NCBI GenBank assembly: GCA_024644725.1 | Contig: JAHEHE010000006.1 | Coordinates: 1-60,405 of the forward strand | Origin: Flavobacteriaceae bacterium | Lineage (GTDB): Bacteria > Bacteroidota > Bacteroidia > Flavobacteriales > Flavobacteriaceae | Length of the DNA stretch: 60,405 nt | Reading direction: 5' to 3' | Shown: positions 1 through 8,745 of the stretch, in pieces | Numbering within the stretch: position 1 is the stretch's first letter | Layout: each line of letters starts with the position of its first letter | Position numbers and translations under genes: made by a program | Notes under the pieces: generated by a model | The model's input: only the letters and a program-made list of their open reading frames with translations | What the model was told of the DNA's origin: nothing | Databases searched by the model: none

Positions 1-4
1 GATG

Positions 5-79
5 TGGGCAAAGAGGGATTCGAACCCCCGACCCCCTGGGTGTAAACCAGGTGCTCTGAACCAACTGAGCTATTTGCCC
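5..79 (-). tRNA. tRNA-Val, anticodon TAC
   Basis: Read on the minus strand this folds as a complete 75-nt cloverleaf. The acceptor stem is GGGCAAA paired with TTTGCCC, with discriminator A at position 5. The anticodon stem CCTGG/CCAGG encloses the loop TTTACAC, whose central bases TAC read valine codons GUA/GUG. The T arm carries GGTTCGAATCC. No CCA is encoded. A well-formed promoter lies about 30 bases upstream. Confidence 0.97.
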
Positions 80-107
80 GGATGTGCCCCCTTGCGGTAA
101 GCAGGTG

Positions 108-138
108 CAAATATAATCCAGTTTTTTATTCTGGCCAA
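108..138 (-). promoter_or_regulatory. Bacteroidota-type promoter of tRNA-Val
   Basis: On the minus strand a TTG (-33, positions 138-136) is followed by a 20-bp spacer and TATATTTG (-7, positions 115-108). This matches the Bacteroidota primary sigma consensus TTG-N(19-21)-TAnnTTTG. It is the best-formed promoter in the window, and transcription should begin about 20 nt before the tRNA. Confidence 0.8.
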
Positions 139-199
139 TATTTTTTATTCAAATTTTAGAGGGCTTTAAGCGACTTTCGACTCGTGAAGCAAATGCCTG

Positions 200-1420
200 T
201 CAAAGAGGCATTTCTGCAACGACAAAAGTACTCCCTCCTGCGTAGATAAGGTCTTCTGGTCCAGCGTTTTTAAGAGCAGCTTCATAGGCTTGATCAACGC
301 CTCTATAGCTTTGTCCCATCAAATCAAATCTTGCCGCTTTCTGCCTGAGAACTTCTGCATCCAAACCCCTGGGGATATCGGGCCGACAAAAATAATAGTT
401 GGCCTCCTCTGGAAATAAAGGTAAAACAGTATCGAGGTCCTTGTCATTGACAAAGCCTAGTACAAAATGTAGGTTCTCTGCACCTTCTTTCATGACCTGA
501 TCCAAAACCAGTTCCAGGCCCTCGCGATTGTGCGCCGTATCACAAATGACTTTTGGATGGTGCCGAAGCACCTGGTAACGACCCTTAAGGCCCGTGTTTT
601 CAGCAACGTGAAGGAGGCCTTCCTGAAAATGGGTATCCGATATTTCAAACCCTTCTTTCCGGAGGAGCTCTAATGTCTTTAGCGCGGTTTGAAGGTTCTT
701 TACCTGATAGCGACCGATAAGATCAGTTTCAAAAATAGATTCGGACTCCTGGTTGGCTAAAACCAGCGGAGCCTTTCTTTCCAAAGTCAATTTCTTAAAT
801 ACAGGCAAGGTTTCTTCTTGTGTCTCGCCTATAACCACAGGGATTCCTGGTTTGATGATTCCCCCTTTTTCAAAAGCAATCTCGGGTAGTGTTTCTCCCA
901 AAAATTGGGTGTGATCAAGACCAATGTTGGTTATGACAGAAACCAGGGGCCTTATAATATTCGTCGAATCCAGGCGGCCTCCTAAGCCCACCTCTACAAC
1001 CGCAATATCCACCTGCTTGCGCGCAAAATGATCAAAGGCCATCCCTACCGTGAGTTCAAAAAAGGAAAGGCTGTGCTCTTCTAAAAATATCTTATTCGTC
1101 TCAACGAACAGAACTACCTCCTCCTCCGAGATCATCTCTCCGTTCACGCGAACTCTTTCGCGAAAGTCTTTGAGGTGTGGTGAGGTATAGAGGCCCACCT
1201 TGTAACCGGCGGCCTGGAGCACAGAAGCGATCATATGACTGGTGGATCCCTTGCCATTGGTCCCTGCAATATGAACGCTGGGATATTGGTTTTCAGGTTT
1301 TCCGAGATATTCAGAAAATGCTATGCTGTTGGTCAAGTCCTTTTTAAGCGCCGGAGCTCCCTGACGTTGGTACATCGGCAAACGGAAATACATCCAGTCG
1401 AGAGTCTGCTGATAGTTCAA
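200..1420 (-). CDS. folC: Bifunctional folylpolyglutamate synthase / dihydrofolate synthase
   Basis: Mur-ligase-superfamily enzyme that adds glutamate to dihydropteroate and to folates, in the cytoplasm. The 406-residue protein has the usual FolC length. Its P-loop GTNGKGST is at residues 53-60, followed by the magnesium-binding region and a C-terminal domain with the CDTAHN segment. The first codon is TTG, two bases after the stop of the upstream tonB-like gene. Family homology begins at this codon (MNYQxTLDWM), and the next in-frame ATG (residue 10) would cut into conserved sequence, so the TTG start is preferred. The tight spacing implies translational coupling with the TonB-ExbBD operon. 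It is the only complete Mur-type ligase here besides MurE. Confidence 0.93.
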   Translation of the reverse strand: MNYQQTLDWMYFRLPMYQRQGAPALKKDLTNSIAFSEYLGKPENQYPSVHIAGTNGKGSTSHMIASVLQAAGYKVGLYTSPHLKDFRERVRVNGEMISEEEVVLFVETNKIFLEEHSLSFFELTVGMAFDHFARKQVDIAVVEVGLGGRLDSTNIIRPLVSVITNIGLDHTQFLGETLPEIAFEKGGIIKPGIPVVIGETQEETLPVFKKLTLERKAPLVLANQESESIFETDLIGRYQVKNLQTALKTLELLRKEGFEISDTHFQEGLLHVAENTGLKGRYQVLRHHPKVICDTAHNREGLELVLDQVMKEGAENLHFVLGFVNDKDLDTVLPLFPEEANYYFCRPDIPRGLDAEVLRQKAARFDLMGQSYRGVDQAYEAALKNAGPEDLIYAGGSTFVVAEMPL

Positions 1421-1422
1421 GG

Positions 1423-2421
1423 CTATTCAGATAATGAGAAGTTATAAATGATCAGCCCTACCTGCTTGGAAGGGGCATTGCTGTCTGCGTTGAATTTTGT
1501 GCGAAGAGCGGCTTCTTTGGCTCGGCTGAACAAACAGGAGGCAGAATTGGTGGTTCCCTTCGCCCCGGGTTGGGCCGAGATAACTTTACCGGATTGGTCA
1601 ACTGAAATCGTAACCACAACCTTTCCTTCTTCATTACAGTCATATTCGGGTATCGGCCTTGTGAGTGCCCTTCGATTTCCTAAACGGTAGTTTCCCCCAC
1701 TTCCGTCTCCTCCTATGCCATAATATCCGCTCGCATTCGGATCTCCGGTTTCCTTGCCCTTGTCACCGGGTTGATCATCGTCTCCTTCTCCCCCATCAGC
1801 ATTGCCATTGCTGTCGCTGAAGCCTCCCATCAGGGCGTCGACGTTCTTTCGTTTGGCTTCCTGGGCCTTTCTTTCTTGTTCTTTACGCTCGTTCTCCTCG
1901 CGGATCTTTCGCTGACGCTCCTCTTCAGCCTTTCTTTCAGCCTCGGCCTTTTTCCTGGCTTCTTCTTTCTTTCTGGTCTCTTCTTTTTTTCTAGCTTCTT
2001 CCTTTTCTCTGGCCTCCCGAATCTTTCGTTCGTCCTCCGCTTTTTTGATCGCAAGCGCCTCAGCGGCTTCCTGGGTCATAAGCTCCTCGGATGCCGAAGG
2101 CTCGGAGGCTTCTTCAATTTCGGATTCGGCAACCTCCGTTGTCTCTTCAACGGGTTCTTCAGTTATTTCCTGTTCGACCTCCTCTACATCCTCAACTGGT
2201 TCGGGTTCGCTCTCGGATACCGTAGCAGGTTTCAGGGCCTCGGTCGGCTGAACGTTACCGCTCCCTACATCCGAACTTCCAAAGTTCACGGCGATGCCAT
2301 ACTCTATGGGCGGATCAAAATAGGTCAGGCCGAATACAAACATAATAAGCAGGAGCAGAACCCCGATCATTGTCGTGTACAAGGCTGATTTTCTTTTGTG
2401 TTTTGTATCCAGGAAAGCCAT
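1423..2421 (-). CDS. TonB-family energy transducer protein
   Basis: Periplasm-spanning protein that passes proton-motive force from ExbB/ExbD to outer-membrane receptors. The 332-residue protein has a cytoplasmic basic start, one transmembrane segment (about residues 15-34), an acidic Glu/Pro/Val-rich stretch (70-120), then a long Lys/Glu/Arg/Ala-rich probable coiled coil (about 120-195). A Gly/Asp-rich linker leads to a C-terminal domain containing YDCNEEGKVVVTISVDQSG. That domain resembles TonB/TolA C-terminal domains found in Bacteroidota transducers but is divergent, so the exact partner is uncertain. It lies downstream of exbB and exbD on the same strand, which supports the role. The highly biased coiled coil produces long false frames on the plus strand. 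Confidence 0.85.
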   Translation of the reverse strand: MAFLDTKHKRKSALYTTMIGVLLLLIMFVFGLTYFDPPIEYGIAVNFGSSDVGSGNVQPTEALKPATVSESEPEPVEDVEEVEQEITEEPVEETTEVAESEIEEASEPSASEELMTQEAAEALAIKKAEDERKIREAREKEEARKKEETRKKEEARKKAEAERKAEEERQRKIREENERKEQERKAQEAKRKNVDALMGGFSDSNGNADGGEGDDDQPGDKGKETGDPNASGYYGIGGDGSGGNYRLGNRRALTRPIPEYDCNEEGKVVVTISVDQSGKVISAQPGAKGTTNSASCLFSRAKEAALRTKFNADSNAPSKQVGLIIYNFSLSE

Positions 2422-2456
2422 AGGCTACGCGTCGAAACGCTTGTTTTGACTAGAAT

Positions 2457-2849
2457 CTACTTCGGTCTCACAGCGAGGACCACCTTTATCTTGTTTCGGT
2501 TTGCAATGTCCAGGACCTTGACGGCCTTTTCTATGGGGACCCCTTCCTCCGCTCGTAAAACGATAGTCGGATCCTCACTGTCTTTCAATGTGTTCAAAAG
2601 ATAGCGCTCAATTTCCCCTTCACCTACCTTTTCTCTGTCGACATAAAAATCGAGCTTGCGCGTAATACTTACAGCTGTAGATTTTTTATTCTCCGTCTTT
2701 CCCTGTGCCTTGGGAAGCAGAATGTCCAACGCGTTAACGGTGACCAGGGTTGAGGTCAACATAAAGAAGATCAACAACAGGAAAACAATGTCCGTCATAG
2801 ACGACATGTTGAAATTCGGATTGATCTTGTTTCTTCCTCTTATTTCCAT
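2457..2849 (-). CDS. exbD: ExbD/TolR biopolymer transport protein
   Basis: Small inner-membrane subunit of the ExbB-ExbD proton channel that powers TonB. It has 130 residues, the normal family length. A single transmembrane helix spans about residues 20-40 and contains the MTDIVFLLLIFFMLTS signature. The Asp of MTD is the conserved proton-carrying residue of the family. A periplasmic domain follows. Twelve bases separate it from exbB upstream and 35 from the TonB-like gene downstream, so the three form one operon. Confidence 0.93.
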   Translation of the reverse strand: MEIRGRNKINPNFNMSSMTDIVFLLLIFFMLTSTLVTVNALDILLPKAQGKTENKKSTAVSITRKLDFYVDREKVGEGEIERYLLNTLKDSEDPTIVLRAEEGVPIEKAVKVLDIANRNKIKVVLAVRPK

Positions 2850-2861
2850 GGGTTCACCTCC

Positions 2862-3563
2862 TTAAACAGGTTCATTGAGAAGGTCGAGAAATTCCAGGGA
2901 GTTGGCCTCCATCTGGTATACAACCTTGTTGGTCCTTACGATGAGATGGTTGTAAGCGATATAAGCAATAATACCTACAATGAGTCCCGCAACAGTTGTT
3001 GTCATGGCCGTGTAGAGCCCGTCACTCAGCATCTTGATGTCGATCTGCCCGCCGGAATTGGCAATCTCATGTATGGCAACGATCATTCCGATCACGGTTC
3101 CCAGGAAGCCAATCATGGGCGCTGCACCGGCAATAGTTGCCAAAACGGCAACGTTTTTCTCCAACTTATAGATTTCCAGTTTTCCAGCGTTTTCAATGGC
3201 TTTGTTTATATCATCCAGTGGCTTTCCGATTCTCGAGATTCCTTTTTCGATCAAGCGGGCAACAGGGCTTCGGTTGTTCTGACTTAATATTTTGGCCGCC
3301 TCCAGATTTCCGCTCGAGATATTATCACGGATCTGATTCATGTAGTTCTTATCGATTTTGGATGCCGCCTTTATAGCAAGAAACCGTTCAAAATAGATGT
3401 AGAGACCTACCATTAGAAGAACAAAAAGCAAAGCAATAATGATTTGACCTCCAAGGCCCCCCTCCATGATCAGATTAAAAATGGAAAGCGTCTTCTCTTC
3501 AGATACCACCTCTTCCAGAAGTTCGGGGTCGGCACTGGCATCCTGCAGTAAAAATAGTGACAT
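2862..3563 (-). CDS. exbB: ExbB/TolQ/MotA-family proton channel protein
   Basis: Multi-spanning channel subunit partnered with ExbD. The 233-residue protein has a first transmembrane helix near residues 38-60, a cytoplasmic region, and two further helices at about 138-165 and 185-212. The last two hold the family segment from AAPMIGFLGTVIGM onward. The start ATG lies 22 bases after a TACGTTTG -7 element, making it the first gene of the exbB-exbD-tonB-folC operon. Known MotA/TolQ/ExbB proteins share this topology. The assignment to the TonB system rather than TolQ rests on the downstream TonB-like gene. Confidence 0.92.
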   Translation of the reverse strand: MSLFLLQDASADPELLEEVVSEEKTLSIFNLIMEGGLGGQIIIALLFVLLMVGLYIYFERFLAIKAASKIDKNYMNQIRDNISSGNLEAAKILSQNNRSPVARLIEKGISRIGKPLDDINKAIENAGKLEIYKLEKNVAVLATIAGAAPMIGFLGTVIGMIVAIHEIANSGGQIDIKMLSDGLYTAMTTTVAGLIVGIIAYIAYNHLIVRTNKVVYQMEANSLEFLDLLNEPV

Positions 3564-3584
3564 ATTAGCTAATTAATGAGTATT

Positions 3585-3592
3585 CAAACGTA
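3585..3592 (-). promoter_or_regulatory. Candidate -7 element for exbB
   Basis: TACGTTTG on the minus strand matches TAnnTTTG and ends 22 nt before the exbB ATG. No TTG lies at the preferred -33 distance, so this is a partial promoter match. Confidence 0.5.
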
Positions 3593-3645
3593 ACGATCCC
3601 ATCGGCGATAAATTGCCACAAAAATGTGAAAATTTACTTAAAATT

Positions 3646-5007
3646 TCACAGTAAGATTCGCATGAACATGAAAGTTACCGCTCCTGCCAAAAATCCGATC
3701 AGGGCAAGCAACGAAATCTTCTTCAAATACCAAAAGAAATTGATCTTCTCCATACCCATGGCGACCACACCTGCAGCCGATCCAATAATCAGCATGCTTC
3801 CACCGGTTCCGGCAGAATAGGCTATGAAATGCCACAATGGGCTATCCGTTGGATCGGCGAACATCCCCAAACTTGCGGCAACAAGAGGAACGTTGTCGAT
3901 TACAGCCGAAGCAACTCCCATAATGAGAACAACTAAATCAGAGACCTGGGTACCTGACCCCGTGAGCTCCGTACCCAACATAGGTATGGTGGTCGTAAGA
4001 CCGTCAGCAAAACGGAACAGGACACCTAAGGATTCAAGGGCGGCAACAGCCATCAGAATTCCCAGGAAGAACAATATGCTCGGCATCTCAATGCCACTCA
4101 AAGCCCTGTGAACAGGACTGTGGTGCGAGGATTCCTCTGAATCGTGATCGATGCTCGTGAAACTGATACGGGTGTTCGAGTACAACTCTCCAAAGGTTGC
4201 TACCACAGCTAGAGACAACATCATTCCCACATAAGGTGGCAAATGCGTAACTGTTTTGAAGATTGGAACAAAAATGATTGCGGTCAATCCGAGATAAAGC
4301 ATGATCCTGCTGTATTGATCCACTTTATCGGTCTCGTCATCCTCGACCATGGGAATTGTACCCTTGAAGGCGGGCAACCTTGAGGCTATCAGGACTGGAA
4401 CCACCATGCAAAGCAATGACGGGATGAACAGATATTTGATCAGGTTGAGGGTCGTCACCTTGTTTCCGATCCAGAGCATGGTTGTAGTAACATCTCCAAT
4501 TGGTGACCAGGCCCCGCCCGCATTTGCCGCAATGATAATCAAACCGGCAAACCAGAGTCGATCTTCTCGAGTCTTGATAATCTTTCTCAGAATTGTGATC
4601 AAAACGATTGTTGCTGTAAGATTGTCTATGATTGCCGATAGTATGAAGGCGAGTATCGAAAAGATCCAAAGCAGGCGAACCCGGCTATTGGTTCTAACAA
4701 AATCCTTGATTGTAGAAAAGCCATTGAAATAGTCAATGATCTCAACTATGGTCATTGCTCCGACCAGGAAAATCAGAATTTCAGAGGTTTTGCCCAAGTG
4801 ATGAAGCAGAATCTCGTCAAGATGGGACTCCTCCAATTCCAGCAATTCGGTATTGACTTCAAAAACGGGAAGATGTCCAAGAGAAATAACCGCCCAACTC
4901 ACTGCCATCATTCCCAGTGCCGGAATCAGCTTGTCAATTTTAAGGTTGTGTTCAAGTGTTATGGCTAAGTATCCTAGAATGAAAATGGCGATAACAAGAG
5001 TTTCCAT
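3646..5007 (-). CDS. nhaD: NhaD-type sodium:proton antiporter
   Basis: Inner-membrane antiporter of the ion transporter superfamily, expected to export Na+ in exchange for H+. The 453-residue protein has about 12 hydrophobic helices. Motifs of the NhaD family are visible, including AGGAWSPIGDVTTTMLWI in the middle and VIDNVPLVAA and SAGTGGSMLIIGSAAGV near the C-terminus. The acidic and Thr residues of these segments are those implicated in ion binding in the family. It stands between the amino-acid dehydrogenase and the exbB operon, with spacers of 112 and 82 bases, so it is probably its own unit. NhaD is common in marine and halotolerant bacteria, consistent with a marine host. Confidence 0.93.
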   Translation of the reverse strand: METLVIAIFILGYLAITLEHNLKIDKLIPALGMMAVSWAVISLGHLPVFEVNTELLELEESHLDEILLHHLGKTSEILIFLVGAMTIVEIIDYFNGFSTIKDFVRTNSRVRLLWIFSILAFILSAIIDNLTATIVLITILRKIIKTREDRLWFAGLIIIAANAGGAWSPIGDVTTTMLWIGNKVTTLNLIKYLFIPSLLCMVVPVLIASRLPAFKGTIPMVEDDETDKVDQYSRIMLYLGLTAIIFVPIFKTVTHLPPYVGMMLSLAVVATFGELYSNTRISFTSIDHDSEESSHHSPVHRALSGIEMPSILFFLGILMAVAALESLGVLFRFADGLTTTIPMLGTELTGSGTQVSDLVVLIMGVASAVIDNVPLVAASLGMFADPTDSPLWHFIAYSAGTGGSMLIIGSAAGVVAMGMEKINFFWYLKKISLLALIGFLAGAVTFMFMRILL

Positions 5008-5066
5008 AGTATGCTTTTAAGGTTTTTCGGTAGTTTGAGCTGACTAATATAGTAATTTAAAGCTTC

Positions 5067-5102
5067 CTTGCGATGGGAATTTCTTCAAAAAATCATCGCA
5101 AG
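5067..5102 (-). terminator. Perfect 9-bp inverted repeat after the dehydrogenase gene; possible terminator
   Basis: CTTGCGATG (5067-5075) pairs with CATCGCAAG (5094-5102) across an 18-nt loop. Allowing one mismatch adds three more pairs. It lies 18 bases beyond the dehydrogenase stop, in the spacer before nhaD. On the minus strand it is not followed at once by a T-run, so termination is uncertain and it may act as an mRNA end-stabilising hairpin. Confidence 0.45.
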
Positions 5103-5119
5103 AAAGGCATAAAACAACC

Positions 5120-6355
5120 TCAACCAATCAATTCTTGAAGAGCGATCTCGAAAGCTGTTTTACAGATATCGGTTTTATACGGATGCAGATGATGCGCCTT
5201 TTTAAGGGCCTCCCGAATGGTTGATGAAGTGTCCCCGAAAATTTTACTGTCTTTCATCGGGAGATCCACCTTGGTCTCCATCAGGTAGGCAAAAAGTCGT
5301 GCAATTCCACAGTTGGAGATAAAGTCAGGTAAAAGACTCACTTTCTGATCCGTGTATTCCATGATGGGCCCGAAAAAGATCTCTGTGTCGGCAAATGGCA
5401 CATTGGCTCCCGGAGAAATAACTTCGAGTCCGGCCCCTATCATGTGATCTACCTGTTCTCTGGTCACCAACCGTGAAGCAGCTGCAGGAATGAAAATCTC
5501 TGCAGGCAACTTCCAGATTCGCTCATTCATCTCATCGAATGGAATCATGTCTTCAGCCACCAACATGTTGCCCCTTTTATTCAGGAACATCGTACGAATC
5601 TCCTCATCGTCAAAGCCGTCTTCTCGAATCACCCCACCGGCACGGTCGATGATTCCCACAATTTTTGCGCCCAGTCGGGTCAGGTAAAATGCTGCTGCAG
5701 AGCCCACATTACCGAAGCCCTGCACGATCGCTTTTTTACCCTGAATGTTTCCTCCGTAAATGTCGTAATAGTGCTTGACCGCTTCCGCAACCCCATACCC
5801 CGTGAGCATATCCGCGATGGTATATTTCTTGGTTAAATCCGGTGAGTAGTCCTCATCTTCAATCACCTTGATAACGCCATGGCGCAATTGGCCAATGCGG
5901 TTGATCTTCTCAGCTTCTGTAGGCCTGAAATGCCCATTAAATACACCTTCCTGCGGATGCCAAACGCCACTATTCTCTGTCAGAGGTATCACGTCCTGTA
6001 TCTCGTCCACATTGAGATCTCCCCCAGTGCCGTAGTAATGCTTCAACAAAGGAGTGACGGCCTTATACCACCTTTCCAGCACCCCTCTCTTTCGGGGATC
6101 ATTGGGGTCAAAATTGATTCCGGATTTGGCCCCTCCGATCTTGGGTCCGGATACCGTGAATTTAACTTCCATGGTTTTAGCCAGTGATAACACCTCGTTC
6201 ATGTCTAGCCCCTTTCGCATCCTTGTTCCTCCTCCGGCCGCACCTCCGCGCAAGGAATTGATGACGGTCCACCCCTCGGCTTCTGTTTCGGGATCCCTCC
6301 AGTGGAAGACAATCTCAGGCGGTTTATTCTCATATTTCTTTAAAAGATCTTTCAT
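5120..6355 (-). CDS. Glu/Leu/Phe/Val dehydrogenase family protein
   Basis: NAD(P)-dependent oxidative deaminase of amino acids, linking amino-acid and 2-oxoacid pools. The 411-residue protein has the normal family length. The N-terminal substrate domain contains TMEVKFTVSGPKIGGAKSGI (residues 61-80); K65 and K77 sit at the positions of the two active-site lysines of the family. The Rossmann domain starts near residue 205 with GKKAIVQGFGNVGSAAA. Fine substrate specificity, glutamate versus leucine or valine, cannot be decided by eye. The nearby glutamate synthase and branched-chain amino-acid genes make either plausible. The spacer to anmK upstream is 69 bases, so co-transcription is possible. 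Confidence 0.88.
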   Translation of the reverse strand: MKDLLKKYENKPPEIVFHWRDPETEAEGWTVINSLRGGAAGGGTRMRKGLDMNEVLSLAKTMEVKFTVSGPKIGGAKSGINFDPNDPRKRGVLERWYKAVTPLLKHYYGTGGDLNVDEIQDVIPLTENSGVWHPQEGVFNGHFRPTEAEKINRIGQLRHGVIKVIEDEDYSPDLTKKYTIADMLTGYGVAEAVKHYYDIYGGNIQGKKAIVQGFGNVGSAAAFYLTRLGAKIVGIIDRAGGVIREDGFDDEEIRTMFLNKRGNMLVAEDMIPFDEMNERIWKLPAEIFIPAAASRLVTREQVDHMIGAGLEVISPGANVPFADTEIFFGPIMEYTDQKVSLLPDFISNCGIARLFAYLMETKVDLPMKDSKIFGDTSSTIREALKKAHHLHPYKTDICKTAFEIALQELIG

Positions 6356-6424
6356 CGTATGCTCTGATATTTGTGTTTATTCATTGTATATGTAGAGTGA
6401 TTCTTTGCGGATACACCCCTCGTT

Positions 6425-7507
6425 TCAAGTCTGATAGACAACCCCGCTGCTATGGTCCTTTCGCGCACCGGTGACGCTCTTCAGGCAATTCACTTCATTC
6501 TGCTCCTTCAACAATCCGAGGAAGGCAAAAATCAGGGCTTCCTTAAACTCAATGATCTCGCGATCCGGCAGAACAATTTTTGCCCGACTGTAAAATTCAA
6601 TCCTGTCAATCAAAAAATCATTGAAAGCTCCTCCTCCCGTCACAAGAACAGAGGCAGATTCCAATTGATTTTTGAGCACTGCCCGATTCAGAACCATTGA
6701 AATCTGCATGGCGGCGTGCTCGGAATAGGTATGCAAGATGTCCTTGAGATCCAGGTTGAACTTTTCAATTATGGGGAGCACGGTGTCGACCACAAATTCG
6801 TAACCCAGTGACTTCGGGTGAGTCATGACATAAAAGGGGAGGTCATTCAATTCCTCGAGTAGCTCTTCATGGAGCTTTCCATCGGATGCCATCCTGCCCC
6901 TGTCATCGAATTCGAATCCGGCTTGCCGGGTATAGTGATTCAATACAATGTTCGCCGGGCATATGTCATAGGCCTTTCGAACCTCATCCTGCCTGTAAGA
7001 CACATTGGCAAACCCCCCTAAATTCAGACAGAAGTCATAATCAGAAAACAGGAGCTCATCCCCAATCGGCACCAAGGGAGCCCCTTGACCTCCCAGAGCG
7101 ACATCCTGTACCCGAAAGTTACAGATCACCTTGAGTCCGGTTTCAGCTGCGAGAACGCTGCCTTCTCCGATCTGGAGCGTGAACCCACGTTCCGGCTGAT
7201 GAAAAATGGTATGTCCGTGTGAGGCGACAAAATCAATTTTCCCAAGCGAAAAACGCTCCTTGAAACCCAATGTGCATTTGGCCAGGTATCGCCCGTATTC
7301 CACATCGAGCGAAGTTAGATTCTCTCCATTCTCAGTAAAAGCGCTCTGCAGCCGATTTTTCCATTTTTCTGAATAAGGAATTGATTCTGTTTGCAATATG
7401 TCAAATTTATAGCCCTTATCAAGTGAAAATTTAACATATATTAAATCCACTCCGTCAAGAGAAGTGCCGCTCATCAGACCGATGCAATGCCAGTTTGTGT
7501 TCGTCAT
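6425..7507 (-). CDS. anmK: Anhydro-N-acetylmuramic acid kinase
   Basis: Cytoplasmic kinase of cell wall recycling. It opens the 1,6-anhydro ring of anhydroMurNAc and phosphorylates it to MurNAc-6-phosphate. The 360-residue protein begins with the diagnostic CIGLMSGTSLDGVD segment. It continues with ASHGHTIFHQP and VLVTGGGAFNDFLIDRI, which belong to the ASKHA sugar-kinase fold. An in-frame GTG exists six bases upstream (7513), but the ATG at 7507 is preferred. It is divergent from the acyl-CoA dehydrogenase gene. MurQ, the usual next enzyme, is not in the window. Confidence 0.94.
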   Translation of the reverse strand: MTNTNWHCIGLMSGTSLDGVDLIYVKFSLDKGYKFDILQTESIPYSEKWKNRLQSAFTENGENLTSLDVEYGRYLAKCTLGFKERFSLGKIDFVASHGHTIFHQPERGFTLQIGEGSVLAAETGLKVICNFRVQDVALGGQGAPLVPIGDELLFSDYDFCLNLGGFANVSYRQDEVRKAYDICPANIVLNHYTRQAGFEFDDRGRMASDGKLHEELLEELNDLPFYVMTHPKSLGYEFVVDTVLPIIEKFNLDLKDILHTYSEHAAMQISMVLNRAVLKNQLESASVLVTGGGAFNDFLIDRIEFYSRAKIVLPDREIIEFKEALIFAFLGLLKEQNEVNCLKSVTGARKDHSSGVVYQT

Positions 7508-7526
7508 AATCACGTAAAATTACGAA

Positions 7527-7553
7527 TTGATTCTGAGAATTTCCGTATCTTTG
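7527..7553 (+). promoter_or_regulatory. Candidate promoter of the acyl-CoA dehydrogenase gene
   Basis: TATCTTTG (7546-7553) matches the TAnnTTTG -7 consensus, with a TTG at 7527-7529 and a spacer of 16 bp, slightly short for the class. It lies 36 bases before the ATG in the divergent spacer with anmK. Confidence 0.5.
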
Positions 7554-7589
7554 AGCAATTGAATCGCATTTATTAAAGCCAACTTTTTT

Positions 7590-8732
7590 ATGGATTTTAC
7601 CTTCACAGAAGAGCAGCTCATGATCAGGGACGCCGCCCGGGATTTTGCACGTACCGAATTGTTGCCCGGAGTCATCGAGAGAGATGAAAAACAGGAGTTT
7701 CCCAAAGAACAGATCAAAAAGATGGGAGAGCTCGGTTTCATGGGCATGATGGTCGATCCGAAATACGGGGGCGGGGGCATGGATACTGTTTCCTATGTTC
7801 TTGCCATGGAAGAGATCTCCAAGATCGATGCCTCGGCTTCAGTGGCCATGTCGGTCAACAACTCTTTGGTTTGCTGGGGATTGGAAACCTTTGGAACCGA
7901 GGAGCAAAAAGAAAAGTACCTGGTACCTCTGGCATCGGGTGAGATTCTTGGCGCGTTCTGTCTCAGTGAACCCGAGGCGGGAAGCGATGCGACCTCTCAA
8001 AGGACCACAGCGAAGGACATGGGAGACCATTATCTGGTCAATGGCACGAAGAATTGGATCACCAATGGCAACAGCGCCAGTGTCTACCTGGTGATTGCAC
8101 AGACCTATCCGGAGAAAGGACATAAGGGAATCAATGCGCTCATCATAGAGAAAGAAATGCAAGGGTTCGAAATTGGCCCGAAAGAGAACAAATTGGGAAT
8201 TCGGGGTTCGGATACGCATTCCTTGATGTTCAATAATGTCAAGGTTCCCAAAGAAAACCGGATCGGTGAAGACGGGTTTGGCTTTTCTTTCGCCATGAAA
8301 ACCCTGGCAGGAGGTAGAATCGGAATCGCTGCCCAGGCCCTTGGGATTGCGTCGGGTGCCTATGAGCTGTCTTTGGAGTACTCGAAACAGCGCAAAGCGT
8401 TTGGCAAAGAGATAAGTAAACACCAGGCCATAGCCTTCAAATTGGCAGACATGGCCACCGAAATAGAAACAGCTCGTCTGCTTTGCCTGAGAGCTGCCTG
8501 GGACAAAGATCAAAAGAAAAATTACGACAGGTCGGGCGCCATGGCCAAACTCTTCGCCTCTGAAATGGCAATGCGCACCACCGTCGAAGCGGTCCAGATT
8601 CACGGAGGCTACGGTTATGTCAAAGAGTATCATGTCGAACGGCTGATGCGGGATGCCAAAATAACGCAGATCTACGAAGGCACCTCGGAAATACAGAAAA
8701 TAGTAATCTCAAGAGGACTACTAAAGGACTAA
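7590..8732 (+). CDS. Acyl-CoA dehydrogenase (short/medium chain type)
   Basis: FAD enzyme that introduces the alpha-beta double bond in acyl-CoA during fatty-acid or branched-chain amino-acid breakdown. The 380-residue protein has the full family architecture. A helical N-terminal domain is followed by the FAD-binding beta domain with AFCLSEPEAGSDATS and NWITNG. A C-terminal helical domain contains IQIHGGYGYV-like sequence and ends in the IYEGTSEIQ signature, whose Glu is the catalytic base in butyryl-CoA dehydrogenases. The gene opens a plus-strand run and is 13 bases from the next gene, suggesting co-transcription. Exact chain length or isovaleryl specificity cannot be read directly. Confidence 0.93.
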   Translation: MDFTFTEEQLMIRDAARDFARTELLPGVIERDEKQEFPKEQIKKMGELGFMGMMVDPKYGGGGMDTVSYVLAMEEISKIDASASVAMSVNNSLVCWGLETFGTEEQKEKYLVPLASGEILGAFCLSEPEAGSDATSQRTTAKDMGDHYLVNGTKNWITNGNSASVYLVIAQTYPEKGHKGINALIIEKEMQGFEIGPKENKLGIRGSDTHSLMFNNVKVPKENRIGEDGFGFSFAMKTLAGGRIGIAAQALGIASGAYELSLEYSKQRKAFGKEISKHQAIAFKLADMATEIETARLLCLRAAWDKDQKKNYDRSGAMAKLFASEMAMRTTVEAVQIHGGYGYVKEYHVERLMRDAKITQIYEGTSEIQKIVISRGLLKD

Positions 8733-8745
8733 CAATAAATCGTTT

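Noticed and set aside
1771-2388. Long plus-strand frame of 205 codons opposite the TonB-like gene
   Set aside because: It is Phe/Leu/Ser-rich low-complexity sequence created by the complement of the Lys/Glu-rich coiled coil, with no promoter and no domain.
7839-8633. 264-codon minus-strand frame opposite the acyl-CoA dehydrogenase gene
   Set aside because: Mirror frame of a well-conserved gene, with composition unlike a real protein.
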